Both the position numbers and the translations under genes were made by a program. Below the pieces are notes generated by a model. The model saw only the letters and a program-made list of their open reading frames with translations. It had not been told where the DNA came from and ran no database searches. A DNA stretch of 64,000 nt, taken from IMG/VR virus record IMGVR_UViG_3300019135_000055, positions 1 through 64,000 of that record. One strand, 5' to 3'. Positions 52,491 to 60,419 of the stretch are shown piece by piece (the stretch's first letter is position 1; the number at the start of each line of letters is the position of its first letter). The DNA is from a virus.

Positions 52491-52673
52491 GTGTTTGATA
52501 GGGTAGGTGTTGTGTTGGCTATTGTCTTATCTCTTTCAACGCTGACAATCAATATACTAACCATTATTGAGAAGTTAACCATGATTAGAAATAAGACAAG
52601 CCATAGACAGCAAAGAAAAAAGCGTCTACGAAAGCGAAACCGGGCAAGGCACCGCAGACGTACACGCCTATAA
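52491..52673 (+). CDS. yonT: YonT-type type I toxin (60 aa)
   Basis: A membrane toxin: one hydrophobic helix (VGVVLAIVLSLSTLTINILT) and a very basic tail (RQQRKKRLRKRNRARHRRRT). This agrees with SPbeta YonT, 58 residues, which is controlled by antisense RNA. The start is GTG after GGAGGGG. A divergent promoter 40 bases beyond its stop would make the antitoxin RNA across the 3' end. Over-expression would kill the host; as a pair it keeps the prophage. Confidence 0.85.
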   Translation: MFDRVGVVLAIVLSLSTLTINILTIIEKLTMIRNKTSHRQQRKKRLRKRNRARHRRRTRL

Positions 52674-52706
52674 CACAGCAGGCTAGAGGAGTAATCCTCT
52701 AGCTTC
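52560..52706 (-). ncRNA. Antisense antitoxin RNA (SR6-like), approximate extent
   Basis: A leftward transcript from the promoter at 52713-52718 should start near 52706, first form the GCTAGAGGA/TCCTCTAGC hairpin (52682-52703), and then run antisense to the toxin mRNA. In SPbeta, SR6 sits in the same place between yonT and yoyJ. I cannot see its 3' end; the left limit given here is a guess. Confidence 0.6.
52682..52703. other. Strong hairpin between toxin genes
   Basis: GCTAGAGGA-GTAA-TCCTCTAGC, a perfect 9-bp stem, at the toxin mRNA 3' side and at the very 5' end of the antisense RNA. Neither strand has a run of T, so it is likely an RNA-RNA interaction or stability element. Confidence 0.7.
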
Positions 52707-52712
52707 ACCTAC

Positions 52713-52737
52713 AGTATAACATAATCAAACACAATTT
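52713..52737 (-). promoter_or_regulatory. Promoter of the antisense RNA
   Basis: Minus strand TATACT (52713-52718) with extended TGT, 17 bases after TTTTAA (52736-52741). Mirror image in design of the toxin promoter. Confidence 0.65.
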
Positions 52738-52742
52738 AAAAC

Positions 52743-52931
52743 ATGAAACGTATTCCATTATGGGTTACTCATTTATTGTTTATTGTATGTTTTATTCTAT
52801 TCCTGTTCAATAGGCAATACTTCAGCAGCTCAACACAGGTCATTGTTTATACAGTGTTTATAGTTACGCTCATAGCCATAGCTGTTTTATGGTTTATTTA
52901 TTATACAGTCAACCGAAATCAGAAAAGATGA
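52743..52931 (+). CDS. Small two-TM membrane protein, YoyJ-like (62 aa)
   Basis: Two membrane helices (VTHLLFIVCFILFLF and VIVYTVFIVTLIAIAVLWFI) and a basic end. In SPbeta the toxin yoyJ follows yonT and is also controlled by the same antisense RNA; this gene fits by place and type. There is no ribosome site before the ATG, so translation may be low or depend on the upstream message. Confidence 0.6.
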   Translation: MKRIPLWVTHLLFIVCFILFLFNRQYFSSSTQVIVYTVFIVTLIAIAVLWFIYYTVNRNQKR

Positions 52932-52984
52932 GTGATGATAGTCGCTCATCATTACATAATATATAAATTAAAGGGAGATAGTGA

Positions 52985-53851
52985 ATGAAAGGCATATACC
53001 AAATAACAAATAAGCAAAACGGGAAGAAGTATATAGGCAGTAGCACAAATGTGTTCAAAAGATGGGAACAGCATGTTACTGATCTGCATTACGGGTTACA
53101 TCATTCACACTTACTGCAAAAAGACTGGAAAAAATACAGTTTGAATGATTTCACTTTTGAAGTGTTGGAATATGTTGACGACAAGAAAGACTTATTAAAA
53201 ATCGAACAAATGTGGATAGATGGGGAAGAGATGCCTAATCTTTATAATGTGATGTTGGACACTTCATTAAAGAGAAAGTCAGCACCTGTAGACTTCTTAA
53301 ACAGTGTTTTCTTTTCTGACAGAATGGATGAAGAAATCAAAAATAAACTAGTTAAAAATCTAAATATACACGAAAAGAAAGGCAATCTATCTAGATATGG
53401 TAACACTAAATATGACTATTCTAAACTATGGTTCAATAAAAATAGTGAAGGAGTAAAAAGATTAAGGCTTAACATAAACAATTACTTTGCGAATCAAGTT
53501 AAAACTGTCCATAACGACAGGGCATGGACAACATTTACACAACAGTATAAAAGGTTATCTTATGTTGGTAATATCAAGTCTTTTGTCCCTTTGACAGATA
53601 AACTTGAAGAGGATGACAGACGTAATACTCTTTGTTTTGCGGCGAATTGTTTTCTAAATCCATTTCTGAAACGGAAATATGAAGAATTAAAAGATCTTAC
53701 TGAAGAGACTTATGCGCTTTCGGTTTTACTTAAATGGATTGCAGATGTTTCAAATATAAATAAACCTATTCGCATTTATGTTGCTTCAAAAAGAATGGAG
53801 GATATCCTAAAAGGTTGGATAAAACAGAATAAAAAAGGAGAGTCGTTATAG
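52985..53851 (+). CDS. GIY-YIG endonuclease with phage-specific C-terminal domain (288 aa)
   Basis: The nuclease domain (1-85) has GIYQITNKQNGKKYIGSS, the Arg in KRWEQH and the acidic residue in FEVLEYVDD, the normal GIY-YIG order. The C-terminal half (about 150-285) is almost certainly homologous to the same part of the next gene: SKLWFNK, RAWTTFTQQYK, FAANCFLNPF, EETYALSVLLKWI, RIYVASKRMEDILKGWI. It ends one base into the next gene (TAGTG). It could be a homing-type nuclease, or part of a two-protein machine with the P-loop protein. Confidence 0.82.
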   Translation: MKGIYQITNKQNGKKYIGSSTNVFKRWEQHVTDLHYGLHHSHLLQKDWKKYSLNDFTFEVLEYVDDKKDLLKIEQMWIDGEEMPNLYNVMLDTSLKRKSAPVDFLNSVFFSDRMDEEIKNKLVKNLNIHEKKGNLSRYGNTKYDYSKLWFNKNSEGVKRLRLNINNYFANQVKTVHNDRAWTTFTQQYKRLSYVGNIKSFVPLTDKLEEDDRRNTLCFAANCFLNPFLKRKYEELKDLTEETYALSVLLKWIADVSNINKPIRIYVASKRMEDILKGWIKQNKKGESL

Positions 53852-55080
53852 TGAAAATTAAAGTAATTGATTCAATAATGGGAAGCGGCAAAACAACATT
53901 TATAATTAACATGATTAATAATTCATCAGAAGATGAACGCTTTATTTTTGTTACGCCTTATCTTGATGAGGTTACAAGGATAAAGAAATCATGTACAAAC
54001 AGAAAATTTTACGAACCAAAAATACATAATGAAGAAGGGGAAACCCTGTTTAAATTGGATTCGCTCCATAAATATTTAGCTGAACATAAGGACATTGTAA
54101 CAACACATGCTCTTTTTAGCATGGCAAACGAAACCACAAAAGAATTGATCTATTCAGGGAATTACACGCTTATTCTTGATGAAACAATAGAAGTCATTAA
54201 ACAAGTAAAGATTTCAACTGATGACCTTCATATGCTATTTAAAAATAATTGGTTGATAAATAAAGGGGGGAAAGTCTATTGGAACACAGAACATGAAGAA
54301 AAAACAAACAGAAAGTATGACGGGAAATTTAGAACCTTGAAAAGACTAGCTTTAGGAAATAACCTAATTTCATATAATGATCATGTTTTATTCTGGACGT
54401 TTCCGCATGAAATATTTAACCAGTTTAAACAAGTATATAACCTTACATACTTGTTTGATGCACACTTGCAAAAATATTATTTTGACATTAATAATATTGA
54501 TTATGAACTTTACTCAATTAGAAGAAATAAAGAATCCTGTGAAATGATTAAGTATTGCAAAGCACAAGACAAGCTCAGAAAAGAACAATTAAAACGATTA
54601 ATCAATATTTATGATGGTGATCTAAACAAAATAGGGGATGACCATTTTGCATTGTCAAAGGCATGGTTTGAAAAAAAATCTGTCATACATAAAAAACTTA
54701 GAAATAATATTTTGAATTATTATCAGCACATCATTAAAACAAAATCAAATAATAACCTATGGACGACATTCAAAGATCACAAAACAAAATTAAAAGGAAA
54801 GGGATACACTAAAGGCTTTTTACCTTGTAATATAAAAGCTACAAATGAATACAGTCATAAAACGTCTTTGGTCTATGCTTTAAATAGGTTCGTGAATCCT
54901 GTTATTAGCAACTATTTTACATCTAAGGGTGTTAAAATTGATGAAAATATGTATGCATTATCAGAGATGATTCAATGGATATGGAGGTCAGCCATTAGGA
55001 ACGGTGAATTAATAAATATTTATGTACCATCAAGACGAATGAGGACACTCCTTGAATCCTGGCTGAATAATGAGATATAA
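53851..55080 (+). CDS. P-loop ATPase/helicase-like protein with the same C-terminal domain (409 aa)
   Basis: Helicase-type motifs are visible: Walker A in DSIMGSGKTTFIINM (residues 7-20), FVTPYLDEVTRI (motif Ia-like), and Walker B-like LILDET (about 108-113). The C-terminal 150 residues match the upstream GIY-YIG protein: SKAWFEKK, LWTTFKDHK, YALNRFVNPV, NMYALSEMIQWIW, NIYVPSRRMRTLLESWL. The start is GTG overlapping the stop of the first gene. Similar proteins in SPbeta (YonV area) have unknown roles. A replication or recombination role is inferred. Confidence 0.75.
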   Translation: MKIKVIDSIMGSGKTTFIINMINNSSEDERFIFVTPYLDEVTRIKKSCTNRKFYEPKIHNEEGETLFKLDSLHKYLAEHKDIVTTHALFSMANETTKELIYSGNYTLILDETIEVIKQVKISTDDLHMLFKNNWLINKGGKVYWNTEHEEKTNRKYDGKFRTLKRLALGNNLISYNDHVLFWTFPHEIFNQFKQVYNLTYLFDAHLQKYYFDINNIDYELYSIRRNKESCEMIKYCKAQDKLRKEQLKRLINIYDGDLNKIGDDHFALSKAWFEKKSVIHKKLRNNILNYYQHIIKTKSNNNLWTTFKDHKTKLKGKGYTKGFLPCNIKATNEYSHKTSLVYALNRFVNPVISNYFTSKGVKIDENMYALSEMIQWIWRSAIRNGELINIYVPSRRMRTLLESWLNNEI

Positions 55081-55116
55081 GTATCCTTGTGAAGAAAAAG
55101 GCAACAAAGCAATTCT

Positions 55117-55144
55117 AAAACCCTTGATATTACTGGGGTTTTTA
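55117..55144 (+). terminator. Terminator after the P-loop gene
   Basis: AAAACCC (55117-55123) pairs with GGGTTTT (55136-55142), followed by T. Confidence 0.7.
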
Positions 55145-55213
55145 ACCCTGTTTCTTTTAAAAGAAAAGAGAATAATTTAAATATATAAATTAAAAGAATA
55201 AAAAAGAAAGACC

Positions 55214-55279
55214 TTGGGATGCTGACAAACATTTAAAACAGCTTCGCCGTCTTAAATGTTTTGGTCTGCACCATCCCAA
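55214..55279 (+). ncRNA. Candidate small structured RNA D (66 nt core)
   Basis: TTGGGATG (55214-55221) pairs with CATCCCAA (55272-55279), 8 bp. Inside, AAACATTTAA (55227-55236) pairs with TTAAATGTTT (55252-55261), 10 bp, around a loop AACAGCTTCGCCGTC. The sides of the internal loop are CTGAC and TGGTCTGCAC. The whole lies between a terminator and promoter P2. Orientation uncertain. It resembles an aptamer-like or sRNA fold, but I can name no class. Confidence 0.6.
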
Positions 55280-55339
55280 ACCCTTCACAGACTAATAAAT
55301 ATAATTACATACAAATTAAAAATATTAATAAAAAAATAA

Positions 55340-55368
55340 TTGACTATCTAAAATAGTCATGATAATCT
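55340..55368 (+). promoter_or_regulatory. Early promoter P2 with shared operator
   Basis: TTGACT (55340-55345), 17-bp spacer, TAATCT (55363-55368). GACTATCTAAAATAGTC is an 8-bp inverted repeat around one central base, with one mismatch pair. Confidence 0.78.
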
Positions 55369-55408
55369 AATAATAGATCAAACTAACAATTAAAAGGAGA
55401 TGTTTAAA

Positions 55409-57343
55409 ATGGCATTATCTTATTATGACAAAAGAACGGCAAAGGTTGAAATTATGGGAGAGCTTAAAAAAAGAGGGTGGAAGGTATATGGATATAAACA
55501 AGACAAAAGCGATCCAATGACCGACTATTTCGATCCAGCATCATGGGATGGTATTGCAGAAAAAGACGGATACATAATTCTTATTGATATTTCTAAATAT
55601 GGCCTAGGTAAATCAGGCAAAAAGGTAACGAAAAAAGGTTATACTATTGATCATGCTAAAATTGCAAAACTTCAAGCAACAATTAATGATAGTGCAGCAA
55701 GTGAAAATGAAAAAGAAACGTCCAGAAAAATCATCGAAAAGATGAGACAAAAAGAAGAAATGGAAACGGTTGTCGTCTCTCAATATCCTGTTTTTAAACA
55801 TACCAACCCAGGACGAACAAATTGGCACATTGAAAAAGACGGGGAAATCATTGCAAAAGGTAATCGCGCTTTTTCTTTCTTTGATTGGAATAATAAAGAA
55901 GAATCGCAAGCTAAACTTGTTAAATTCATTGATGGGTTAGAAAACAAAATCAATGAACAATCAAAGCTAATTCCAGTTAAAAAACAGGTTATCAAAAAGG
56001 TTGTTAAACCTGTATCAATTGATCTGACTATTGAAGAAGCTCAAGAGGGACAAACATACCTTGTAATTGATAAGCCTTTGACATATGGTGTACAACAAGG
56101 ATATGTTTATAAATTAACTAGGAAACAAACGTTTAACGGTAAATTATCTGTATCTTTCGTAAGAATGAATAAAAAATTAAATAAAGAGCTTACGGGTTCA
56201 AGCAATCCAGCGAACACTATGTACTTTTCCGAATCTAATTTCAAAAGACTTTTTGAAAAAGGGTGCTTTCACTTTGCAGAGTTGAAAGAGGTGGAAGAGG
56301 TAACGGAAAAGACTGTATATGTAAAGGCAAAAAGAGACACAGCCCAAAAAGAAAACCTTTTAACAGGTGAATCAGTCGAAACAACAAACAAAGCGGCAGA
56401 TGAAAACGTACAAGGAACTACAGAAAAAGAAACAACCGTTACATATACACTGAACGAAGAGAAAAACGGTGTTGAAATCCGTTTCAGTTCTAAACCATCC
56501 GAAGAGATACGGGAGCAGATGAAAGCGGCCGGATTCCGGTGGTCACGTTATTCTAAACGTTGGTACGCCAAACAGTCAGACAGTACAATCTCACTGGCTA
56601 AAAAACTAAGCTCGAATGATCTTAATAACCAAAAAAACACCTTTGAATATCCTGAAATAGATATTGATGATATAGAAACATATGTAATTGATCAAAAGAT
56701 ACAAGACCGCGAACATGATGCACATTGGATTTTTAGAACAACCAAAAGAGACCATACAAAGGAAATCCAACACCTGTTTAATTCGTGGAATGATGAAGTT
56801 AAAAATCTAATTAAAACAACTGATAACAAAAGCGTTATATACCATCTTAAAAAGGACTTGCAACGGTTCAAAAAGCGTTATTATGATCTGTACGTGAAGT
56901 ATTTAACCCTAAGAGGGAATAACCTCTCCTGGGCGGTAACTGGACGTGCTGGGCGTAATATGAATAGATATAACAAGCTAGTAGACCGAGAAAACGCCGT
57001 AATGCTTGAGTTTACGGGAATTCCGGAGGAATTTAAAAATAAACTATCCGAAGCAAAGGACAGAATTAGACATACAAAGAAAGAAAAAATCAAAAAATTG
57101 GTTTCGAAGATTAATAATGTTATTGAATTTAAAGCAGAAAATAAAGAATTTACTTTTATGAATAATCTAGAAAAAAAGCGGGTTTACACTCACGGGAATT
57201 GGTTTATCTGCAAGATATGTGGGGCTTTTAGGATTTTTTATAAAGGAAAAGAAGTCCATACAATGCTAACAACAGAAACATTAAACGATGCTAAGAAATA
57301 CGCGACCTATTTAATAAATCAATCCAATACAAAAATATCATAA
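55409..57343 (+). CDS. Large early protein with a DNA-metabolism-type domain (644 aa)
   Basis: Unknown role, under promoter P2. The N-terminal 60 residues (TAKVEIMGELKKRGWKVYGY) are a compact alpha/beta domain. Around 345-390 is a motif present in many phage/plasmid polyvalent proteins: VEIRFSSKPSEEIREQMKAA followed by GFRWSRYSKRWYAK. The C-terminal third is helical. I place the start at the ATG at 55409, 10 bases after GGAG; the ATG at 55400 is too close. This is the longest early gene in the window. Confidence 0.7.
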   Translation: MALSYYDKRTAKVEIMGELKKRGWKVYGYKQDKSDPMTDYFDPASWDGIAEKDGYIILIDISKYGLGKSGKKVTKKGYTIDHAKIAKLQATINDSAASENEKETSRKIIEKMRQKEEMETVVVSQYPVFKHTNPGRTNWHIEKDGEIIAKGNRAFSFFDWNNKEESQAKLVKFIDGLENKINEQSKLIPVKKQVIKKVVKPVSIDLTIEEAQEGQTYLVIDKPLTYGVQQGYVYKLTRKQTFNGKLSVSFVRMNKKLNKELTGSSNPANTMYFSESNFKRLFEKGCFHFAELKEVEEVTEKTVYVKAKRDTAQKENLLTGESVETTNKAADENVQGTTEKETTVTYTLNEEKNGVEIRFSSKPSEEIREQMKAAGFRWSRYSKRWYAKQSDSTISLAKKLSSNDLNNQKNTFEYPEIDIDDIETYVIDQKIQDREHDAHWIFRTTKRDHTKEIQHLFNSWNDEVKNLIKTTDNKSVIYHLKKDLQRFKKRYYDLYVKYLTLRGNNLSWAVTGRAGRNMNRYNKLVDRENAVMLEFTGIPEEFKNKLSEAKDRIRHTKKEKIKKLVSKINNVIEFKAENKEFTFMNNLEKKRVYTHGNWFICKICGAFRIFYKGKEVHTMLTTETLNDAKKYATYLINQSNTKIS

Positions 57344-57357
57344 ATTAAAAATAAGTA

Positions 57358-57386
57358 TTGACTATTTTAAATAGCCGTAGTATACT
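57358..57386 (+). promoter_or_regulatory. Early promoter P3 with shared operator
   Basis: TTGACT (57358-57363), 17-bp spacer, TATACT (57381-57386). GACTATTTTAAATAGCC overlaps them. Confidence 0.85.
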
Positions 57387-57423
57387 ATAAACATACGAAG
57401 GACTAGGAACGGAGGTTTTTAAA

Positions 57424-57654
57424 ATGTCTAAAGTAATAATATATGTTCATGGTGGAGTGCCCTACATAGAAGAAAATGACACAAATACTAGCGTTATGAT
57501 AATCGACTGGGACAATGAAGACCAACAAAGTTCATTAGCGGACAGAGAAGAAAACAGTGTAATCGTTGAAGTGTTCGGAGGTGTAGCAGAGTGCACTCAT
57601 AAAGGAAAGGGAATAGATGTTGAAATAATTGATTTTGACAACCTAACAAACTAA
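57424..57654 (+). CDS. Small early protein with internal duplication (76 aa)
   Basis: Two half-repeats: VIIYVHGGVPYIEENDTNTS with MIIDWDNED, and VIVEVFGGVAECTHKGKGID with EIIDFDN. Single copies of this 'VxGGV...(I/V)IDxDN' unit are frequent in phages and plasmids with no known function. ATG has GGAGG in front. Confidence 0.75.
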   Translation: MSKVIIYVHGGVPYIEENDTNTSVMIIDWDNEDQQSSLADREENSVIVEVFGGVAECTHKGKGIDVEIIDFDNLTN

Positions 57655-57706
57655 TTAAAAGTAATTGTATAAAATCTATATTTTAAACAGATTAGGAGCG
57701 ATTATA

Positions 57707-57949
57707 ATGGCGTATAAATGGGAAAAAGAATGTTTACAAAAATATGGAAAGGAAGAAACTTTTCATTTAATCGAAGAACAGCGGGCTTATGAAAGAAAAC
57801 ATAAAGATAATCCTTGTAATAATTGTGGAAATGGGAACCAAGGTGCCATTTTAGAATATTCCAAAGGCAAATTGAAAGGTAAGCCCTTTTTAATGCGTTA
57901 TGGATTATGGTCTAATAAGCGTTGTGAATATTGTGGTAGACACCAGTAA
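57707..57949 (+). CDS. Small zinc-binding-like protein (80 aa)
   Basis: Two Cys pairs, CNNC (about 44-47) and CEYC (about 74-77), most likely bind zinc. A helical charged N-terminal part (WEKECLQKYGKEETFHLIEE). The start is the ATG at 57707 after TAGGAGCG; the leader contains the TATTTTAAACAG element also seen at 59.65 and 60.00 kb. Function unknown. Confidence 0.7.
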   Translation: MAYKWEKECLQKYGKEETFHLIEEQRAYERKHKDNPCNNCGNGNQGAILEYSKGKLKGKPFLMRYGLWSNKRCEYCGRHQ

Positions 57950-58010
57950 TTGATGTCTTGAATGCTTAAGAGAGATCAAAAATGAATTAAAAATAAATTA
58001 AAAATATATG

Positions 58011-58039
58011 TTGACTAATTAAAATAGTCATAGTATAAT
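58011..58039 (+). promoter_or_regulatory. Early promoter P4 with shared operator
   Basis: TTGACT (58011-58016), 17-bp spacer, TATAAT (58034-58039): near-consensus. GACTAATTAAAATAGTC overlaps. Confidence 0.88.
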
Positions 58040-58112
58040 AAAAACATAAGAAAAAGCAATTAATAAAAACCTAAACACTAATTAAAAGTAAAGCATAAAA
58101 GAGGAGAAGAAA

Positions 58113-58463
58113 ATGAGAAATAAAAAGTTAATGGAAAAAGTAAATGATTTAGGTACTCAAAATTTAAGCACAAGAGAGCATAGTACAAGAGTAATGATAC
58201 AAATAGCAATAATCATGAAAGCGTTTGGAGTTAAAAGAGATGAAATCAACAAGCCAGTAAGAGATTATGAGAGAGAGATTATTCTATCCGATGATGAAAT
58301 AAGAAAAGAATTCTATAGTGAATTAAAATTCCTAAACAGAGTTAAAGAAAAAAATGATATCGATAAAATAAAAGAGTTTAAAAATGGAGTTCACTATTTT
58401 ATTGACGCTGTAAGATTTTTTAATGCTAGCTTAGCAGATGAGTTTGAAACATATGTTAATTGA
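58113..58463 (+). CDS. Early helical protein (116 aa)
   Basis: A charged, helical protein (TQNLSTREHSTRVMIQIAII, SDDEIRKEFYSELKFLNRVK). Unknown. GAGGAG before ATG. First gene under P4. Confidence 0.65.
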   Translation: MRNKKLMEKVNDLGTQNLSTREHSTRVMIQIAIIMKAFGVKRDEINKPVRDYEREIILSDDEIRKEFYSELKFLNRVKEKNDIDKIKEFKNGVHYFIDAVRFFNASLADEFETYVN

Positions 58464-58483
58464 AAAAGAATGGAGCGGTTAAA

Positions 58484-59035
58484 ATGACAAAACAGTATAT
58501 CATTAAAGATCTTCAAACGGGAGACTTTTCACACCATACTACGCTAAACGATATTTTTGAGGACTTGGTTCAAGATTATCTTTCTAATGATTGGACTGAT
58601 GAAGAAGCCGGGGAGAACGAAACAAAATTTAAACAGTACACAGAAGATGAAAAAATAGATTTTGTCCAAGACGAGTATGAATATAAATTAATTGCATATC
58701 CTACTCCGCAACAGATAGCAGAGTGGGAGGAGTTCACCGGGAGGAAATGGGAAGAAGCCAAAGAACCTAACAGGGTGTTTGTCGTCTATACTCTGCATAT
58801 TCGGGACAGAGGGAGAGGAGGGCACACTTGGGGCATTAAAGGTTTGTTCTATGATCGACACGAAGCAAACAAAAAAGCTATCGCAATAAGGAACGAACAT
58901 ATAGAAGAATGGTACACTTCTAAAAACGACAATTCTTATGAAGTATACGAGTTTATGAAAGGCTTAAATACTAGCAGTGTAGAGAGTGATAACAGTTCTT
59001 TTGAAATCAGTGTAACAGAAGAATATTGCGAGTAA
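58484..59035 (+). CDS. Early acidic protein (183 aa)
   Basis: A probable soluble acidic protein, starting at the ATG at 58484 (MTKQYIIKDLQTGDFSHHTT) after GAGCGG. The C-terminal part has VVYTLHIRDRGRGGHTWGIK followed by DRHEANKKAIAIRNEH, which looks like a small alpha/beta unit. Unknown function. Confidence 0.65.
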   Translation: MTKQYIIKDLQTGDFSHHTTLNDIFEDLVQDYLSNDWTDEEAGENETKFKQYTEDEKIDFVQDEYEYKLIAYPTPQQIAEWEEFTGRKWEEAKEPNRVFVVYTLHIRDRGRGGHTWGIKGLFYDRHEANKKAIAIRNEHIEEWYTSKNDNSYEVYEFMKGLNTSSVESDNSSFEISVTEEYCE

Positions 59036-59067
59036 AGATATTTTACATAGATGGGAAGGAGTTAACA

Positions 59068-59280
59068 ATGACACACAATGAAAAATTACTAAACGCATTA
59101 ATGCAGTTCAAAAATTCAGCATATGAAATTCGGGATCTTTGGGAGCAAGCTGACAGCATAACAGATAGTGATCTTTGTGATGATTATCCATTTGATAATG
59201 ATTTTTGTGAAGTTGTTGAAAAGATAGGTGACTGGGTAATGACACAAAATAGCTTATTAAACCAAGATAAAACAAATTAA
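59068..59280 (+). CDS. Small acidic early protein (70 aa)
   Basis: ATG at 59068 after GAAGGAG. MTHNEKLLNALMQFKNSAYE then an acidic part (DSDLCDDYPFDNDFCEVVEK). Possibly a DNA mimic because of its charge, but there is no direct evidence. Confidence 0.6.
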   Translation: MTHNEKLLNALMQFKNSAYEIRDLWEQADSITDSDLCDDYPFDNDFCEVVEKIGDWVMTQNSLLNQDKTN

Positions 59281-59302
59281 AATGATTTATTGTGTAAAAG
59301 GG

Positions 59303-59381
59303 GATGTAACAGACATCGGTATAACAGTCGTGGCGGCGACGTTAAATAGGCATTAAGCCGCCAGCGTTCCCCACATTGGGG
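59303..59381 (+). ncRNA. Candidate structured intergenic RNA E
   Basis: Three hairpins in an 80-base stretch: GATGT/ACATC (59303/59313), TGGCGGC/GCCGCCA (59331/59357, 7 bp) and CCCC/GGGG (59369/59378). It is GC-rich in an AT-rich area and includes the TATAACAG word found in the repeats at 61.8 kb. It may be a leader control element or short RNA between two small genes. Confidence 0.5.
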
Positions 59382-59451
59382 AGGTTGCAACAGGAATAAC
59401 TCTATATTTCATCGCAATAAAATGCAAATTAAAAAGAAAAGGGATGATAAT

Positions 59452-59646
59452 ATGAATGAAATGGATTTAATTCATGCGTTTAAATCAATGCTAATGGTAG
59501 CTAGAGAATACGAGGTAAAAATTGATGAGAAGTACGAAGAATTAGAAAATATCCTATTAGAAGAGTATGACTTAGAAGTGGTTCATACAGTGGATCATGA
59601 CATGATGGATAGTATGGAAAAGGTGTATCAACTATTAAATAAATAA
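59452..59646 (+). CDS. Small acidic early protein (64 aa)
   Basis: ATG at 59452 after AAAGGGATG. Helical and acidic (MNEMDLIHAFKSMLMVAREY, DEKYEELENILLEEYDLEVV). Unknown. Confidence 0.6.
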   Translation: MNEMDLIHAFKSMLMVAREYEVKIDEKYEELENILLEEYDLEVVHTVDHDMMDSMEKVYQLLNK

Positions 59647-59679
59647 AATGCATATTTTAAACAGAATGGAGAGATTGAA

Positions 59680-59940
59680 ATGAGTTATGGTGGTTACTTC
59701 GGAAAATTGGATAAAAAATCAATAGTCTATGTTTTGGATAATGAGATAGCTAACTTAAAAGATGAGGTTATTGGAAAAGAACGTGATTTAGAGTCTCTAT
59801 GGTTTAAGTATAGAAAATTACATCAAGTCCTCTACGGACAAGGAGATACTTTACTATCTAATACAAATAAAGTTCGGTTCGAAAGTAGGCTTAACACTGT
59901 TCTGAAAAAGTTGGAGAAACTAGAAGGCGAGAAGAAATGA
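59680..59940 (+). CDS. Small coiled-coil protein (86 aa)
   Basis: After an N-terminal Gly/Tyr-rich part it forms a coiled coil (VLDNEIANLKDEVIGKERDL, RLNTVLKKLEKLEGEKK). The leader contains TATTTTAAACAGAATGGAGAG, the same as that of the next gene. Unknown function. Confidence 0.65.
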   Translation: MSYGGYFGKLDKKSIVYVLDNEIANLKDEVIGKERDLESLWFKYRKLHQVLYGQGDTLLSNTNKVRFESRLNTVLKKLEKLEGEKK

Positions 59941-60022
59941 ATTCAAAAGGAAGCCAGAATGACCTTTAAGCAGATATTAATTTAAATAAAACAACAATTT
60001 AAAACAGAATGGAGAGAGCAAA

Positions 60023-60322
60023 ATGAAAACAAATAAATGTGCACTGGATTATCTCAAATTAAAAGAAGAGTTAGAAAAAGAGAATATGGTCATTGAAACT
60101 GTTAGAAGCAGAAGGAATCGGACTCAAAAACTAACGTACATCTATTTGAAATCAATGTACATAAAGTATTTTATATTTGTTGATGGTGAAGGTTACTATT
60201 CAGAGGGAGAGGAAACTTGCGTAAACGTATATTGTGGGGACGGGGATACTAAATACGGAGCGTGGTTTAGAAACTTTAGAGAGTTGGTGGACGAGCTCAA
60301 GAAAATAAATAAACTTGGTTGA
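60023..60322 (+). CDS. Early hypothetical protein (99 aa)
   Basis: An alpha/beta protein (IETVRSRRNRTQKLTYIYLK, CVNVYCGDGDTKYGAWFRNF). ATG after AATGGAGAGAG in the conserved leader. Unknown. Confidence 0.65.
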   Translation: MKTNKCALDYLKLKEELEKENMVIETVRSRRNRTQKLTYIYLKSMYIKYFIFVDGEGYYSEGEETCVNVYCGDGDTKYGAWFRNFRELVDELKKINKLG

Positions 60323-60419
60323 AATAAACCAGCAGTTTTATTTTAATTGCTAAGCAAAAATAGGATTTGTCTTAATAATTCCGAATAAGTTACGATAAGA
60401 AAGATAAATAAGGGGGGGA

